Below are positions 16,804 to 25,522 of a stretch of 49,564 nucleotides of DNA, one piece after another. Location of the stretch: the NCBI GenBank assembly GCA_964469485.1, contig CAYXZP010000008.1:1-49564 (forward strand), written 5' to 3'. Every line of letters starts with the position of its first letter. Position 1 is the first letter of the stretch. Position numbers and translations under genes: made by a program. This DNA is from CAYXZP01 sp964469485 (GTDB lineage: Bacteria; Desulfobacterota; Binatia; UBA1149; CAYXZP01). The notes beneath the pieces are model-generated. The model worked only from the letters and a program-made list of their open reading frames with translations, did no database searches and was not told where the DNA came from.

Positions 16804-16982
16804 GCCCCGCCCGGGCTCGCTTTCCGAGTTGCCCGGTCCGTTCGACGTACGCCGCGATTTGGTCTACAGTCACGGTCGTTATGCCAACAAGGTCGCGCGG
16901 GTTCTGTCCCCGCGCCCGCCTCAGGCTCTAATCCGTTCCAGACTCTAACCCCGTTTCAAAACAAGGAGGCTTCGCCACCAAG

Positions 16983-17240
16983 ATGTCAAAGACACTGTAT
17001 TTGGGGAACATTCCCTACACCGCTACCGAAGAAGAGATCACGACCATCTTCAGCCCGCACGGAGACGTGAAGGAAGTAAGGATCATCACCGACCGGGAGA
17101 CCGGGCGCTCACGAGGCTTCGCATTCGTCGAGATCGAAAGCGACAATGTGGCCGGCGTCGTTGAGGCCGTGGATGGATCCGATTTCGGTGGACGCACCCT
17201 GCGCGTGAACGAAGCTCAAGAGCGACGTTCTCGCGACTGA
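16983..17240 (+). CDS. RRM-domain RNA-binding protein
   Basis: An 85-residue protein made almost entirely of one RNA recognition motif. It has RNP2 LYLGNI (residues 5-10) and RNP1 RGFAFVEI (residues 44-51), both with the RNA-stacking aromatics. It resembles small bacterial and cyanobacterial Rbp proteins, which are often cold-induced. The ATG at 16983 follows AAGGAGG at 16963-16969. A 179-base untranslated stretch precedes the gene and may carry its promoter, with TTCGAC at 16838-16843 and TACAGT 18 bases further on as a loose candidate. Confidence 0.93.
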   Translation: MSKTLYLGNIPYTATEEEITTIFSPHGDVKEVRIITDRETGRSRGFAFVEIESDNVAGVVEAVDGSDFGGRTLRVNEAQERRSRD

Positions 17241-17248
17241 TCTTCCGC

Positions 17249-19007
17249 CTAGGAGTTCATCTCATAGAGGGCCGCAAGGCCCGAGATCTCTTGGGTCCAT
17301 ACGCGCCCGTATCGTTCTGCGTCGAACACGGGCCGGCGGATCATTTCCATGCACTTGGCGGCCTGGGGTTGGCTGGTCGTCGACTTCGAATGAAGCTTTA
17401 GGGCGTAGTCCGACAGGTCACGCACCAGAACTTCGAAGATCTGGTCTACGAGGTCGTCGCTGACCTCGTAGACCGGTGCGTTCTCGAGAAGGAGTTCGGC
17501 GTAGGCGATGCAGACGAAGATCTCGCCGACAGCCATCAGGAAATCAAGATCCCTCATCTGGTCGGGTCCCGGCGGTTCCTCCAGGATGGCCGACTTGAAG
17601 GTCTCGATCTGTTCGGTGAAGAGCCGGACGTTGGCCAGCTTCGAGAAAGCGGCGAAAGCCGGCGCGTAGTCGTGAAAGCGCACCTCGGAAAGTCCCGAGG
17701 TGCTGCCCTGGTCGAAGAGGAAGTCGTCNNNNNNNNNNTCCGGCTGCGCAACGATCTGCCCTCCTGATCCTGCGGCGGGTGGGGACCGGAGCGAACTCCT
17801 CGTGGCCGAAGAAATAGTTGGCCATGAACTTGATCGTGAGCGCGATGTTGACGTGGACGGTGCCCTCGAGCTTGGGCAGAGCCCGTATGTCGCGGGCCGC
17901 CATCTCGAAGTACATCTCGTTCTCGAAGCCCTTGGCCGCGATCACGTCCCAGAGATCGTTGATGACGCGTTCGCCCTCGGTGGTCACCTTCATCTTCACT
18001 ATGGGGTTGTAGAGCAGGTAACGGCGGTCCTCGCGTGTGGCCGAACGCATGTAGTCGGCGGCCCTGAGGCCGGCCAGCTTCATCGTTACCAGCCGCGAGT
18101 AGGCGTCCGTGAACAGCCGGCGCACGTGCGGGAAGTCGGTGACCCAGGTGCCGTACAGGTTGCGCGAGGCGGCGTGGTTGATGGCCTCGTAGAAGGCGTG
18201 GGTGCTGATACCGATGGAGGCCCAGCCAAGGTTGAACTTGCCGACGTTGACCGTGTTTAGCGCCGCGTCCCAGGCGTCGCGCCCGCGCGAGAGAATGTCG
18301 GCCTCGGTCACCGGGTAGTCATCGATCTCGAAATCGGCGACGTATGACTGAACGTTGACGACGTTACGGCGGCAGTTGAAGCGCTCGTGCTGCGAGTCGG
18401 TCACGAAGAAGACGAAGTCACGCGAGTCGGGTGCCAGCGTGCCGTCGGCCCCGGTCACGCGGCCGAAGGTGGAGATCATGCGCGCCGCGTTGGCGTTGCC
18501 GATGTAATACTTGTCGCCGCGCGCCAAGTACTGGCCGTCGCCGTTGCCGGGCACCAACATCATATCCGAGGAATAAACGTCGGCGCCGTGCTCCTTCTCG
18601 GACAGCCCGAAGGCGAAGATCTCGCCGGCCTCGAGCTGGGCGGCCGCCCGTTGCTTGAGCTCTTCGTTGTCGCTCATCCATATCGGCCCCAGGCCCAGCA
18701 CGGAGACCTGCCAGGCGTACCAGTAGTGCAGCCCGTAAAAGGCCAGGATCTCGCCGAACTCGCAGTTGCGCCAGGTGTCCCAGCGACAGTCCTCCTTGCC
18801 GTATCCGGCCGGGGTCAGCAGGGTGGCGAAGATCCTTTCCTCGCGCACGAAGTCGAGAAAGTCCTGGTACCAGACCATGCCGCGGTCGTCGTCCTTGAGC
18901 TTCTTCTTGCCCTTGGTCTCGAAGAACTCGATGGTCTTGCGCATGATCTCGCGCGAGCGCTCATCGGGGTAGTAGCGGTCGTGGGCCTTGGGGTTGAGCA
19001 GCAGCAT
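17249..19007 (-). CDS. Acyl-CoA dehydrogenase-family protein, interrupted by assembly gap
   Basis: Large (about 580 residues) acyl-CoA dehydrogenase relative for fatty-acid or related CoA-ester oxidation. The right-hand part (MLLLNPKAHDRYYPDERSRE, then AFGLSEKEHGADVYSSDM and NNANAARMIS-like flavin contacts) and the left-hand part (DDFLFDQGSTSGLSEVRFHDY to EISGLAALYEMNS) are clearly one protein. They fall in different frames because ten Ns (17729-17738) stand for an unknown length. Sequence just before the gap (TRRRIRRADRC) looks frameshifted, as is common at contig ends. I chose ATG 19007; a TTG at 19025 is also in frame. Not necessarily a pseudogene. Confidence 0.85.
17729..17738. other. Assembly gap (10 N)
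   Basis: Ten consecutive Ns inside the acyl-CoA dehydrogenase gene. The reading frame does not continue across exactly ten bases, so this is a scaffolding placeholder rather than a measured gap. Confidence 0.99.
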
Positions 19008-19112
19008 GCCGGCGCTCAGTATCAAAGCGCCGTCGGCGGGGCAATTGGGCCGTCCGACCGGGTCCGCCCCGGCGCTCGCGCCCGTGGCCCAGGGCGTCTA
19101 ATATGACTTTTA

Positions 19113-20297
19113 ATGACCGATAAACCGCGGCCGGGCCGGCTCAACTGGCCGACCATTCTATTCATAGCCGGCACCAGCCTTGCCGCTCTTGTCTGGCCCG
19201 TCTACGCCTTCTTCTTCGGTGTCAGCGGCGGCGAGGTCGCCCTGGCCGTCGCTTACTTGGTGGCCACCGGGATGGGGATAACCGTCGGGTACCACCGTTT
19301 GATAACGCACCGGTCCTTTCATTGCCGCGCCTGGGTGAAGGCCGGCCTCCTGGTGGCCGGAGCGGCTGCATGGCAGGGCTCCGCGCTCGACTGGGCCACC
19401 GACCACGCCAAACACCACGCGCATACCGACACCGAGCTCGACCCGTACAACATTCGCCGCGGGTTCTGGCACGCCCACGTCGGCTGGCTTTTGAAACACC
19501 AATGCGACCGCAGCGACGCTCCGGAGTTCCTGACCGCCGACCGCTTGGTGATGTGGCAACACCGCTACTACTTGCCGGTGGCGATAACGGCCAGCTTCGT
19601 GGTGCCGCTGCTTATCGGCGGCATCGGGGGATTGCTGCTGGCCGGAGCCGTTCGCCTGGTGGCTCTTCACCACATGACTTGGTTCATCAACTCGTGGGCG
19701 CACCTGGGCGGCCGCCGCCCGTACAATCCGGCGACCTCGGCCAATGACAATTGGTTTCTTGCCTTCCTCACCTTCGGCGAGGGATTTCACAACTATCATC
19801 ACAGTTTTCCGGTCGATTATCGTAACGGCATAAGCCCCTTCGCGTGGGACCCGAGCAAGTGGCTGATCGCCGCGCTGTCCTTTGCGCGCGTGGCCTGGGG
19901 GCTCGAGCGGGTCGGCCCCACAAACCGCTGGCGCATGCGTGTACGCAACGTTCTGGCCTGGGTGGGCGACGAGGTTGAAAGGGCCGAAGCGCTGCGCGGT
20001 CTCCGGCTCGCACTCGAAAAGCAGCGGCTGCGGACCAGTACGCGGCTCGAGCGCACGGTACGACGGCTCTCCAAGGCCGGGCTTCCCCACTATGCAAGCC
20101 GCGCCCAACTGACCGATTGGATCAACGAACATGCCGAGGACTTCAAGGTGGAGCTTACGGCCCGTTACCGGAGAAGGCTCAAGCGGCTGACCGAACTTGC
20201 CGGCAACGCTAGGGTCTACGACCGGCTGCTCGACCGCATAGCCGAGTACGAGGAAAAGTTGGCAGCCGGTGTCGTTTCCGCCCCCGCGCCCGCCTGA
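19113..20297 (+). CDS. Membrane fatty-acid desaturase (delta-9 type) with C-terminal helical extension
   Basis: Di-iron membrane desaturase that introduces a double bond into acyl chains. Three His boxes are intact: HRLITH (61-66), HAKHH (98-102) and HNYHH (226-230), with WATDHAKHHAHTD typical of the delta-9 acyl-CoA/acyl-lipid group. Four membrane segments surround them. After about residue 270 there is a charged helical extension of about 120 residues, rich in Arg, Glu and Leu, that is longer than in common bacterial desaturases. An electron donor is not adjacent. It is divergent from the acyl-CoA dehydrogenase, which suggests a lipid-metabolism locus. Confidence 0.93.
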   Translation: MTDKPRPGRLNWPTILFIAGTSLAALVWPVYAFFFGVSGGEVALAVAYLVATGMGITVGYHRLITHRSFHCRAWVKAGLLVAGAAAWQGSALDWATDHAKHHAHTDTELDPYNIRRGFWHAHVGWLLKHQCDRSDAPEFLTADRLVMWQHRYYLPVAITASFVVPLLIGGIGGLLLAGAVRLVALHHMTWFINSWAHLGGRRPYNPATSANDNWFLAFLTFGEGFHNYHHSFPVDYRNGISPFAWDPSKWLIAALSFARVAWGLERVGPTNRWRMRVRNVLAWVGDEVERAEALRGLRLALEKQRLRTSTRLERTVRRLSKAGLPHYASRAQLTDWINEHAEDFKVELTARYRRRLKRLTELAGNARVYDRLLDRIAEYEEKLAAGVVSAPAPA

Positions 20298-20303
20298 GCG
20301 CCG

Positions 20304-22565
20304 ATGAGGCCTATGGCCAGAGCGCCCCTGTGCCTGCCGCTGCTGGCGGTCCTCACGCTCGCTTGCCTACCAGGCTGCGGAAAGTACCGGGGTCCGGGCG
20401 TCATCGTGGGGGCGCGCGTTCCCGAGACCGTCGTGGCCCGGCGCACATCGGTGCGTGTCGAGGCCGGACGCGAACTTGCCTCGGCGGCCTCGGTCGCCCC
20501 GGCCGCCGCACCGGTCAGGCAGATCCTATTCGGCGACCTCCACGTCCATACCACTTATTCTTCGGACGCCTTCTTGATGAGCCTGCCGATGTTACAGGGC
20601 GACGGCGCCCACCCGATCGCCGACGCCTGTGACTATGCGCGCTACTGCTCGGCGCTGGACTTCTGGTCGATCAACGACCATGCCGAAGCCCTTACCCCGC
20701 GCAGTTGGACCGACACCAAAGAATCCATCCGTCAGTGCAACGCGCTGGCCGGCGACCCCGGCAACCCCGACATGGTCTCTTTCCTTGGCTGGGAATGGAC
20801 CGAGGCCGGCTTCGTGCGCGAGGACCATTACGGTCACAAGAACGTCATCCTCTTGGACACCGAAGAGGACAAGGTTCCGGCGCGTCCCATCCACGCCGGC
20901 GGAATGGGCTGGCAGTTCATGCGTCAGAAACCCAACTTCGCGATGCGCTACCTGTTGCCCCTGGCCGAGTTCTCGGACCGGCAGCACTACTTCGATTTCG
21001 TCAAGTTCAGGACCGACCTGCGAGCCGTCCCGCTTTGCGAGGAAGGGGTCGATGTCCGCGAACTGCCGGCCAATTGCCAGGAGATAGCCACCACCCCGGC
21101 CGTTCTGTTCGAGAAGCTCGGCCAGTGGGGATTCGAGACCATTGTGATCCCCCACGGCAATACCTGGGGCCTTTACACGCCCACCCATTCGACCTGGCAC
21201 AAGCAGCTGGCCGGCGGCAATCAGGACCCCGGCAAGCAGTTTCTCATCGAGATCTTCTCAGGCCATGGCAACTCGGAGGAGTATCGTAGTTGGCGCCCCG
21301 AGCTGCTCGACGCCGATGGCGAGGCCTATTGCCCCGAGCCGACCGACGATTTCCTTCCCTGCTGCTGGCAGGCAGGCGAGATCATTCGCTCGCGCTGCGA
21401 TGACCCGGGCTCGGAGACCTGCGGGCAGGCCGTCCGGAAGGCACGAGCCGACTTCATCGCCAACAATCTGGCCGCCCGTACCATGACGCTTCCCGGCACC
21501 GACCTCGCCGAGTGGCTCGACTGCGGACACTGCCGCGACTGTTATCTGCCGGCCTTCAATTACCGGCCGTCGTCTTCGGTGCAGGCCGCGGTCGCCTCGA
21601 CCCAGTTCGAGGAGGACGGCACGCCCCGACGCTTCCGCTTCGGCTTCATGGCCTCGAGCGACAATCACACGGCGCGCCCGGGAACGGGTTACAAAGAGTT
21701 CGCCCGCTTCGATGTCACCGAGGCGCGCGGGTCGGCCAACGAGACCCAGGCCCGACGCTTGCGTTCACCGCGGTCCTTCGAGGAGCCCGCGGTGGAGTCG
21801 ATGCGGCTCGACCTGCGCAACCCCGGCAATATACGGATCAACCTCGGGATCGCCGATTTTGAACGCCAGGCATCCTTCTTCATGTCCGGCGGCCTGATCG
21901 CGGTCCACTCCGAAGGACGCGCACGCGGACAGATCTGGGACGCGCTCGAGAAGAAAGAGGTCTACGGGACCAGCGGTCCACGCATCCTTCTGTGGTTCGA
22001 CCTGATAAACGCCGGGCCGGCGCCGAGGGTGATGGGCAGCGAGGTGGTGATGCTGGACAACCCGCGCTTCCGGGTTCGTACGCTGGGCAGCCTCGAGCAG
22101 TTGCCGGGCTGTCCCGAGGTCGCTCTCGACGGGCTCAGCGGCGGCCGCCTCGAAAAGCTGTGCCGGGGCGAGTGCTTCAACCCGGGTGAGGAGCGCCGCA
22201 AGATAACACGGATAGAGGTTGTGCGGGTCCGTCCGCAGATCTATGCCGGCGAGCCCATCGAGGACCTCATCGAGGATCCCTGGCGGGTATTTCAATGTTC
22301 GGGCCGGGGTGACGGTTGCGTGGTCGAATTCGACGATCCGGACTATGCCGCCCAGAGCCGCGAGGTCGTCTACTACGTTCGTGCCGTCGAAGAACCCTCG
22401 CTCGCCGTCAATGCCGGCAATCTACGCTGCAGCTACGATGCCGACGGCAATTGCCTGGAGGCGAACCCCTGCTACGGTGACTACCGCAGCGATTATGACG
22501 ACGATTGCCTGGCGCCGAACGAAGAGCGGGCCTGGTCATCGCCGATATATGTGAGGAAACAATGA
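20304..22565 (+). CDS. DUF3604-family lipoprotein (PHP-like metal-dependent)
   Basis: A 753-residue exported protein. The N-terminus is a lipoprotein signal with lipobox LPGC (Cys25). The body starts with LFGDLHVHTTYSSDA and continues with INDHAEAL and FLGWEWTEAG, the hallmarks of DUF3604, a family resembling PHP-type metal phosphoesterases. Metal-binding His and Asp residues are present in these blocks. A downstream block (FGFMASSDNHTARPGTGYKE) is also conserved. Function in the family is unproven. It starts 6 bases after the desaturase and shares ATGA with the following MAPEG gene. Confidence 0.88.
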   Translation: MRPMARAPLCLPLLAVLTLACLPGCGKYRGPGVIVGARVPETVVARRTSVRVEAGRELASAASVAPAAAPVRQILFGDLHVHTTYSSDAFLMSLPMLQGDGAHPIADACDYARYCSALDFWSINDHAEALTPRSWTDTKESIRQCNALAGDPGNPDMVSFLGWEWTEAGFVREDHYGHKNVILLDTEEDKVPARPIHAGGMGWQFMRQKPNFAMRYLLPLAEFSDRQHYFDFVKFRTDLRAVPLCEEGVDVRELPANCQEIATTPAVLFEKLGQWGFETIVIPHGNTWGLYTPTHSTWHKQLAGGNQDPGKQFLIEIFSGHGNSEEYRSWRPELLDADGEAYCPEPTDDFLPCCWQAGEIIRSRCDDPGSETCGQAVRKARADFIANNLAARTMTLPGTDLAEWLDCGHCRDCYLPAFNYRPSSSVQAAVASTQFEEDGTPRRFRFGFMASSDNHTARPGTGYKEFARFDVTEARGSANETQARRLRSPRSFEEPAVESMRLDLRNPGNIRINLGIADFERQASFFMSGGLIAVHSEGRARGQIWDALEKKEVYGTSGPRILLWFDLINAGPAPRVMGSEVVMLDNPRFRVRTLGSLEQLPGCPEVALDGLSGGRLEKLCRGECFNPGEERRKITRIEVVRVRPQIYAGEPIEDLIEDPWRVFQCSGRGDGCVVEFDDPDYAAQSREVVYYVRAVEEPSLAVNAGNLRCSYDADGNCLEANPCYGDYRSDYDDDCLAPNEERAWSSPIYVRKQ

Positions 22566-22951
22566 CCACAGATCTATGGATGTTGGTTTGTACCGCCGTT
22601 TTGTCGATATCGGTGCCGCTCCTCTACGGGGCCGGGCGCTTGCAAGCCTCGGGCGGGGGCAAGTGGTTGGCCGGCAACCGGGACACGGCGCTCGATGTCG
22701 CTCCCTGGGTCGAGCGTGCCAAGCGTGCTCACCTAAACCTTATCGAGAACATCGCCCCCTTCGCCGTTCTCGTGCTCGTGGCCCACGTTACCGGGAAGGC
22801 CAACGAGGCAACGGCCTGTGGAGCACAGTTGTTCTTCTACGGGCGCCTGGCCCATGTGGCCGTTTACACGATGGGCCTGGTCTACGTTCGGACCATCGTG
22901 TTCGGCGTCACGGTGCTGGGCGAGATTTGGATACTCAGGGCGCTGTTCTGA
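22562..22951 (+). CDS. MAPEG-family membrane protein
   Basis: A 129-residue protein with four hydrophobic segments and the MAPEG-type pattern ERAKRAHLNLIENIAPFAVL, then FFYGRLAHVAVYTMGLVYVRT. The family includes microsomal glutathione transferases; bacterial members are largely uncharacterised. ATG 22562 overlaps the DUF3604 stop by 4 bases, with GAGGAAA just upstream (22552-22558). It is probably co-transcribed with the desaturase and DUF3604 genes. Confidence 0.88.
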   Translation: MTTDLWMLVCTAVLSISVPLLYGAGRLQASGGGKWLAGNRDTALDVAPWVERAKRAHLNLIENIAPFAVLVLVAHVTGKANEATACGAQLFFYGRLAHVAVYTMGLVYVRTIVFGVTVLGEIWILRALF

Positions 22952-23005
22952 GCTGACGTTCTTTGTGTGTGTTGCTGCGCTCGTCGCTGCCGCGCCCTTC
23001 GCGGA

Positions 23006-23293
23006 CTAGCTGCGGCGAAAACCGCGGAAGATGTCGATGAGTTCGGTGACCTTGGCGCCGGCCTCGCCGCCGTCCTTAGAATCGAAGGCCGCTTGCACGC
23101 AGCTCTCGATGTGGCGTTCGAGGATACGTGACTCTATCGCCATCACGGCCGAGGTTATCGCGCGGGTCTGCACGAGTATGTCGGGGCAATAGCGGCGCTC
23201 CTCTATCATGCGCTTGACGCCTTCGAGCTGTCCGATGGCGCGGTTGATGCGTGCGGTCTCTTCGGAATGGTCGGGGTGATGGTGTTCGGTCAT
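23006..23293 (-). CDS. csoR: CsoR/FrmR-family metal-sensing repressor
   Basis: A 95-residue all-helical repressor. The copper-sensor ligand set is complete and even falls at the classical positions: Cys36 (YCPDIL), His61 and Cys65 (HIESC). The His-rich N-terminus is MTEHHHPDHS. ATG at 23293. It is the last gene of a minus-strand cluster behind MerT- and MerP-like genes. A perfect palindrome of the CsoR operator type lies in the cluster's promoter at 25528-25544, so it most likely represses its own operon until a thiophilic metal binds. Cu(I) is the best guess; Hg(II) is possible given the neighbours. Confidence 0.92.
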   Translation of the reverse strand: MTEHHHPDHSEETARINRAIGQLEGVKRMIEERRYCPDILVQTRAITSAVMAIESRILERHIESCVQAAFDSKDGGEAGAKVTELIDIFRGFRRS

Positions 23294-23310
23294 GGTCCTG
23301 CTCCGGTGGT

Positions 23311-23688
23311 TCAGATCAGTAGGGGGGCCACATAGGCGAAGAAGGCGCCGGCGACGCAAAGGAAGGTCGATATTGCCAGCATTGCTGGAAAACGGTGCCG
23401 CGCCGTCTCGCAAGCCTCGGCCTGGTCCTGGTCGATCGGACAATCAAGCGGGCGCGCTCGCCGCTCGAGCACCCATGCCAGCGTCAGCATGACCGCGGCC
23501 GCTGCGAACACCGCGTCCTTGTTCTCCGAGATCACCGTTATGGCCGGAAAGGCCCCGACCAAGCCCGCCAGGGAGGCTCCCATGCCGAGCGTGACCAGTG
23601 CCGCGGGTAGGGCGCAGCACAGGAGCGTTCCCGTGGAGAGGAACAGAGAGAAGAACGCCGAGACCCGGCTGCTCGAAACCCCGTCCAT
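23311..23688 (-). CDS. merT: MerT-like mercuric/metal transport membrane protein
   Basis: A 125-residue inner-membrane protein with three hydrophobic segments. The first carries the Cys pair of MerT (TLLCCALPAALV, Cys24-Cys25), and the central loop has Cys83 and Cys93, the second metal relay site. The ATG at 23688 overlaps the MerP-like stop (TGATG); a GTG one codon upstream is possible. In mercury operons MerT carries Hg(II) inward after MerP capture. Here no merA or merB is visible and the regulator is CsoR rather than MerR, so the cargo is open. Confidence 0.82.
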   Translation of the reverse strand: MDGVSSSRVSAFFSLFLSTGTLLCCALPAALVTLGMGASLAGLVGAFPAITVISENKDAVFAAAAVMLTLAWVLERRARPLDCPIDQDQAEACETARHRFPAMLAISTFLCVAGAFFAYVAPLLI

Positions 23689-24014
23689 CACTCTTCGGGC
23701 TCCTCGGGGGATGCCGGTGAGCGGTCGATGGATACCGTGTCATAGCCCGAGTCGGCAATGAGCGTACGGATCGTCTCATTGTCCACGGCCGCTCCCGTGT
23801 CTAGGGAGACCGTGACGACCTTGGTCTCGAGATCGACATCAACGGCTTCGACCCCTTCTTGTTCCATCAGTTTGCTCTTGATGCCCTGGGCACAAAAGCC
23901 GCATACCATTCCGTTGACCTTTACGTTGACCTCTTCGGCCGAAGCGGGTCCGGGGGCAAGCAGCAGCGCAAGCGCGAGTACCGTTACAGAAAGCGTGAGG
24001 CGTGACATAGACAT
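23688..24014 (-). CDS. merP: MerP-like periplasmic metal-binding protein (HMA domain)
   Basis: A 108-residue exported heavy-metal-associated domain. A signal peptide spans residues 1-26 (cleavage after ASA), then VNVKVNGMVCGFCAQGIKS with the metal pair Cys38 and Cys41, and the ferredoxin-like fold end SGYDTVSI. The usual GMTCxxC reads GMVCGFC. The ATG at 24014 has AGGAGG 8 bases upstream. It presumably captures a soft metal in the periplasm and passes it to the MerT-like protein encoded next. Confidence 0.87.
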   Translation of the reverse strand: MSMSRLTLSVTVLALALLLAPGPASAEEVNVKVNGMVCGFCAQGIKSKLMEQEGVEAVDVDLETKVVTVSLDTGAAVDNETIRTLIADSGYDTVSIDRSPASPEEPEE

Positions 24015-24026
24015 ACAAGTGTCCTC

Positions 24027-24683
24027 CTAATGATGATACATGAGCATAAGTTTCGGGATTCCGTCGAAATCGATGCCGGCTTCGACCAGGAAGCGTCCCT
24101 TGAACAGACGAACGGTCGGTCCGACCGACCACTCCGCGCCCATGTCGGGGCGGTAGTGGACGTCGAGTATCACGAAGGTCTGCAAGCCGTCGAAGTCGGC
24201 GACATAGGGAGCCAGGCCGATGCGGTAACGCAGGCGGCGCATGTGGTGGCCGCCCGCCGACATGAGAGCCTCGCCGTCGAACTTGGTGTAGAAACTGGGA
24301 GTCTCGTAGTCGGCCTGAAGTCCCAGCAGCCCGGCCGGTGACTGGTGGCCACCGCGCGTGCGAAAGCCCGCGCCGGCCGTCAGGTAGAGGTTGGCTTGTG
24401 AGTTGGGGCGGTTGCGGCGGGCCCCCAGCCAGTTCACGCGGCCCAGCACGAACTCGTTGCGCTCGCCGTCGGCGTCTTTTGCGCTGGTGTAGGCAAGTCC
24501 GGCCGCGAGCCGTGAGCTGAACGAATAATGGGCATGGAAGTCGTTGCGGTGACGCTGGTAGGAGTCCATCACGACGGTGCCGCCCTGGTATATGACGGGA
24601 TGGGCCCCGGCCTTGTTCACCGGCGCCAGCATCGGGACTGCCGCGGCAAGGGCCGCCGCTAGGATGATCCGTGGGGTAGACAT
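24027..24683 (-). CDS. Exported protein of unknown family, possible outer-membrane beta-barrel
   Basis: A 218-residue protein with a signal peptide (about residues 1-27, ending AGA-HP). The mature part alternates polar and hydrophobic residues with many Gly and Tyr (FHAHYSFSSRLAAGLAYTS, ADYETPSFYTKFDGEALMS) and ends in KLMLMYHH, a look typical of small outer-membrane barrels. Several His residues (for example SAGGHHMRR and the C-terminal HH) could bind metal. It lies between the methyltransferase and MerP-like genes in the same operon. I do not recognise the family. Confidence 0.7.
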   Translation of the reverse strand: MSTPRIILAAALAAAVPMLAPVNKAGAHPVIYQGGTVVMDSYQRHRNDFHAHYSFSSRLAAGLAYTSAKDADGERNEFVLGRVNWLGARRNRPNSQANLYLTAGAGFRTRGGHQSPAGLLGLQADYETPSFYTKFDGEALMSAGGHHMRRLRYRIGLAPYVADFDGLQTFVILDVHYRPDMGAEWSVGPTVRLFKGRFLVEAGIDFDGIPKLMLMYHH

Positions 24684-24694
24684 GCCGGCCTGTC

Positions 24695-25366
24695 CTAGTC
24701 GCTCCTGGGGTCTCGCTGGGTTCGCGCTCCGGTGTAGATAGCGAGAGTTCCGTAGGCCGTAGAAATATTCTCGGCGTGGACCACGGCGCTGAAGCCGGCC
24801 TCGTTCATAAGGTCCGGGATGACGCCGGCCAGGTTGTCACGGGTCGCATCAACACCATCGAGCAAACGGACCGTGAGCGACAAGACCCGCATCAGCGGGT
24901 TGGCCGGCCGGCCCCAGTCTGCGATCGCGAGCAAGCCTCCGGGTCTCAGGACGCGGTAAGCTTCGCTGAGGGCTTCTTGTGTGGCCGTTGTGTCGAGGTG
25001 GTGAATGACCAAGCTCGAGACCACACGGTCAAAGCTGCCCTCGGGATAAGGGAGCTGGTCAACCGGGGCTTTGTCGAAACGCACATCGGTCTTCCGAGAC
25101 GATGCCTTTTGCTGCGCTCGCACAAGAACTTCCGCGTCTATGTCCACACCCGTCACATTGACGCGCGGGTGAGCGGTTTTGATCTGGCAGGCCAGCGTTC
25201 CGGTCCCACAGCCGAGGTCGAGAACGGAGTCGGCCGCGTCGATCTGTGCGAACTCGATAAGGCGGGATTTGAAATGTTTCTCTCGCCCCGTGAAGGCGAG
25301 AAGGGAATCGAAGAGAAAGGTGAGAGGCCGAAAGCCCAGTGCGGGGATATATTCCGTGGTCGGCAT
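24695..25366 (-). CDS. Class-I SAM-dependent methyltransferase
   Basis: A 223-residue methyltransferase with SAM-binding motif I VLDLGCGTGTLA, acidic motif GVDIDAEVL and post-motifs SFDRVVSSLVIHHL and RVLRPGGLLAIADWG. It resembles UbiE-like enzymes often found beside metal-resistance genes. It lacks the cysteine set of ArsM arsenite methyltransferases, so arsenic methylation is unlikely. ATG 25366 follows AAGGA. It is the first intact gene of the CsoR-controlled cluster; its substrate is unknown. Confidence 0.88.
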   Translation of the reverse strand: MPTTEYIPALGFRPLTFLFDSLLAFTGREKHFKSRLIEFAQIDAADSVLDLGCGTGTLACQIKTAHPRVNVTGVDIDAEVLVRAQQKASSRKTDVRFDKAPVDQLPYPEGSFDRVVSSLVIHHLDTTATQEALSEAYRVLRPGGLLAIADWGRPANPLMRVLSLTVRLLDGVDATRDNLAGVIPDLMNEAGFSAVVHAENISTAYGTLAIYTGARTQRDPRSD

Positions 25367-25391
25367 GCCGGTCCTTGTTTCCTGTCAGCCT

Positions 25392-25522
25392 TCAGCCCGC
25401 GGCGGGCGGATTCTCCGACGGCAGGGGTAGGCGGTGCTTGACGATGACCAGCACGGTGAAGAGCAGGATCTCGTCGAGCAGGAAGAGTGCGCCCAGAGCC
25501 CGTGGGGTGTTTCATGGGTCAT
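25392..25522 (-). pseudogene. Short frame encoding one membrane segment at the head of the metal operon, no in-frame start
   Basis: On the minus strand a frame ending at TGA 25394-25392 reads ALGALFLLDEILLFTVLVIV followed by KHRLPLPSENPPAAG, a convincing single-span membrane peptide. It has no ATG, GTG or TTG; an in-frame TGA lies five codons before the homology-like part. The ATGs at 25522 and 25515 are in other frames. A one-base indel would join MTHETP (from 25522) to it. Either the gene is broken, or the sequence has an error, or the frame is chance. Confidence 0.3.

Noticed and set aside
16803..16817. AGCCC-N5-GGGCT hairpin after the SDR stop
   Set aside because: Five base pairs without a T-tract in G+C-rich DNA is expected by chance.
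22952..22990. TGA of the MAPEG gene as a possible selenocysteine codon
   Set aside because: Downstream in-frame sequence (ADVLCVCCCARRC) shows no homology-like continuation and the protein already has normal length.
24695..25366. ArsM arsenite methyltransferase
   Set aside because: The conserved Cys residues of ArsM are absent and no ars genes are nearby.
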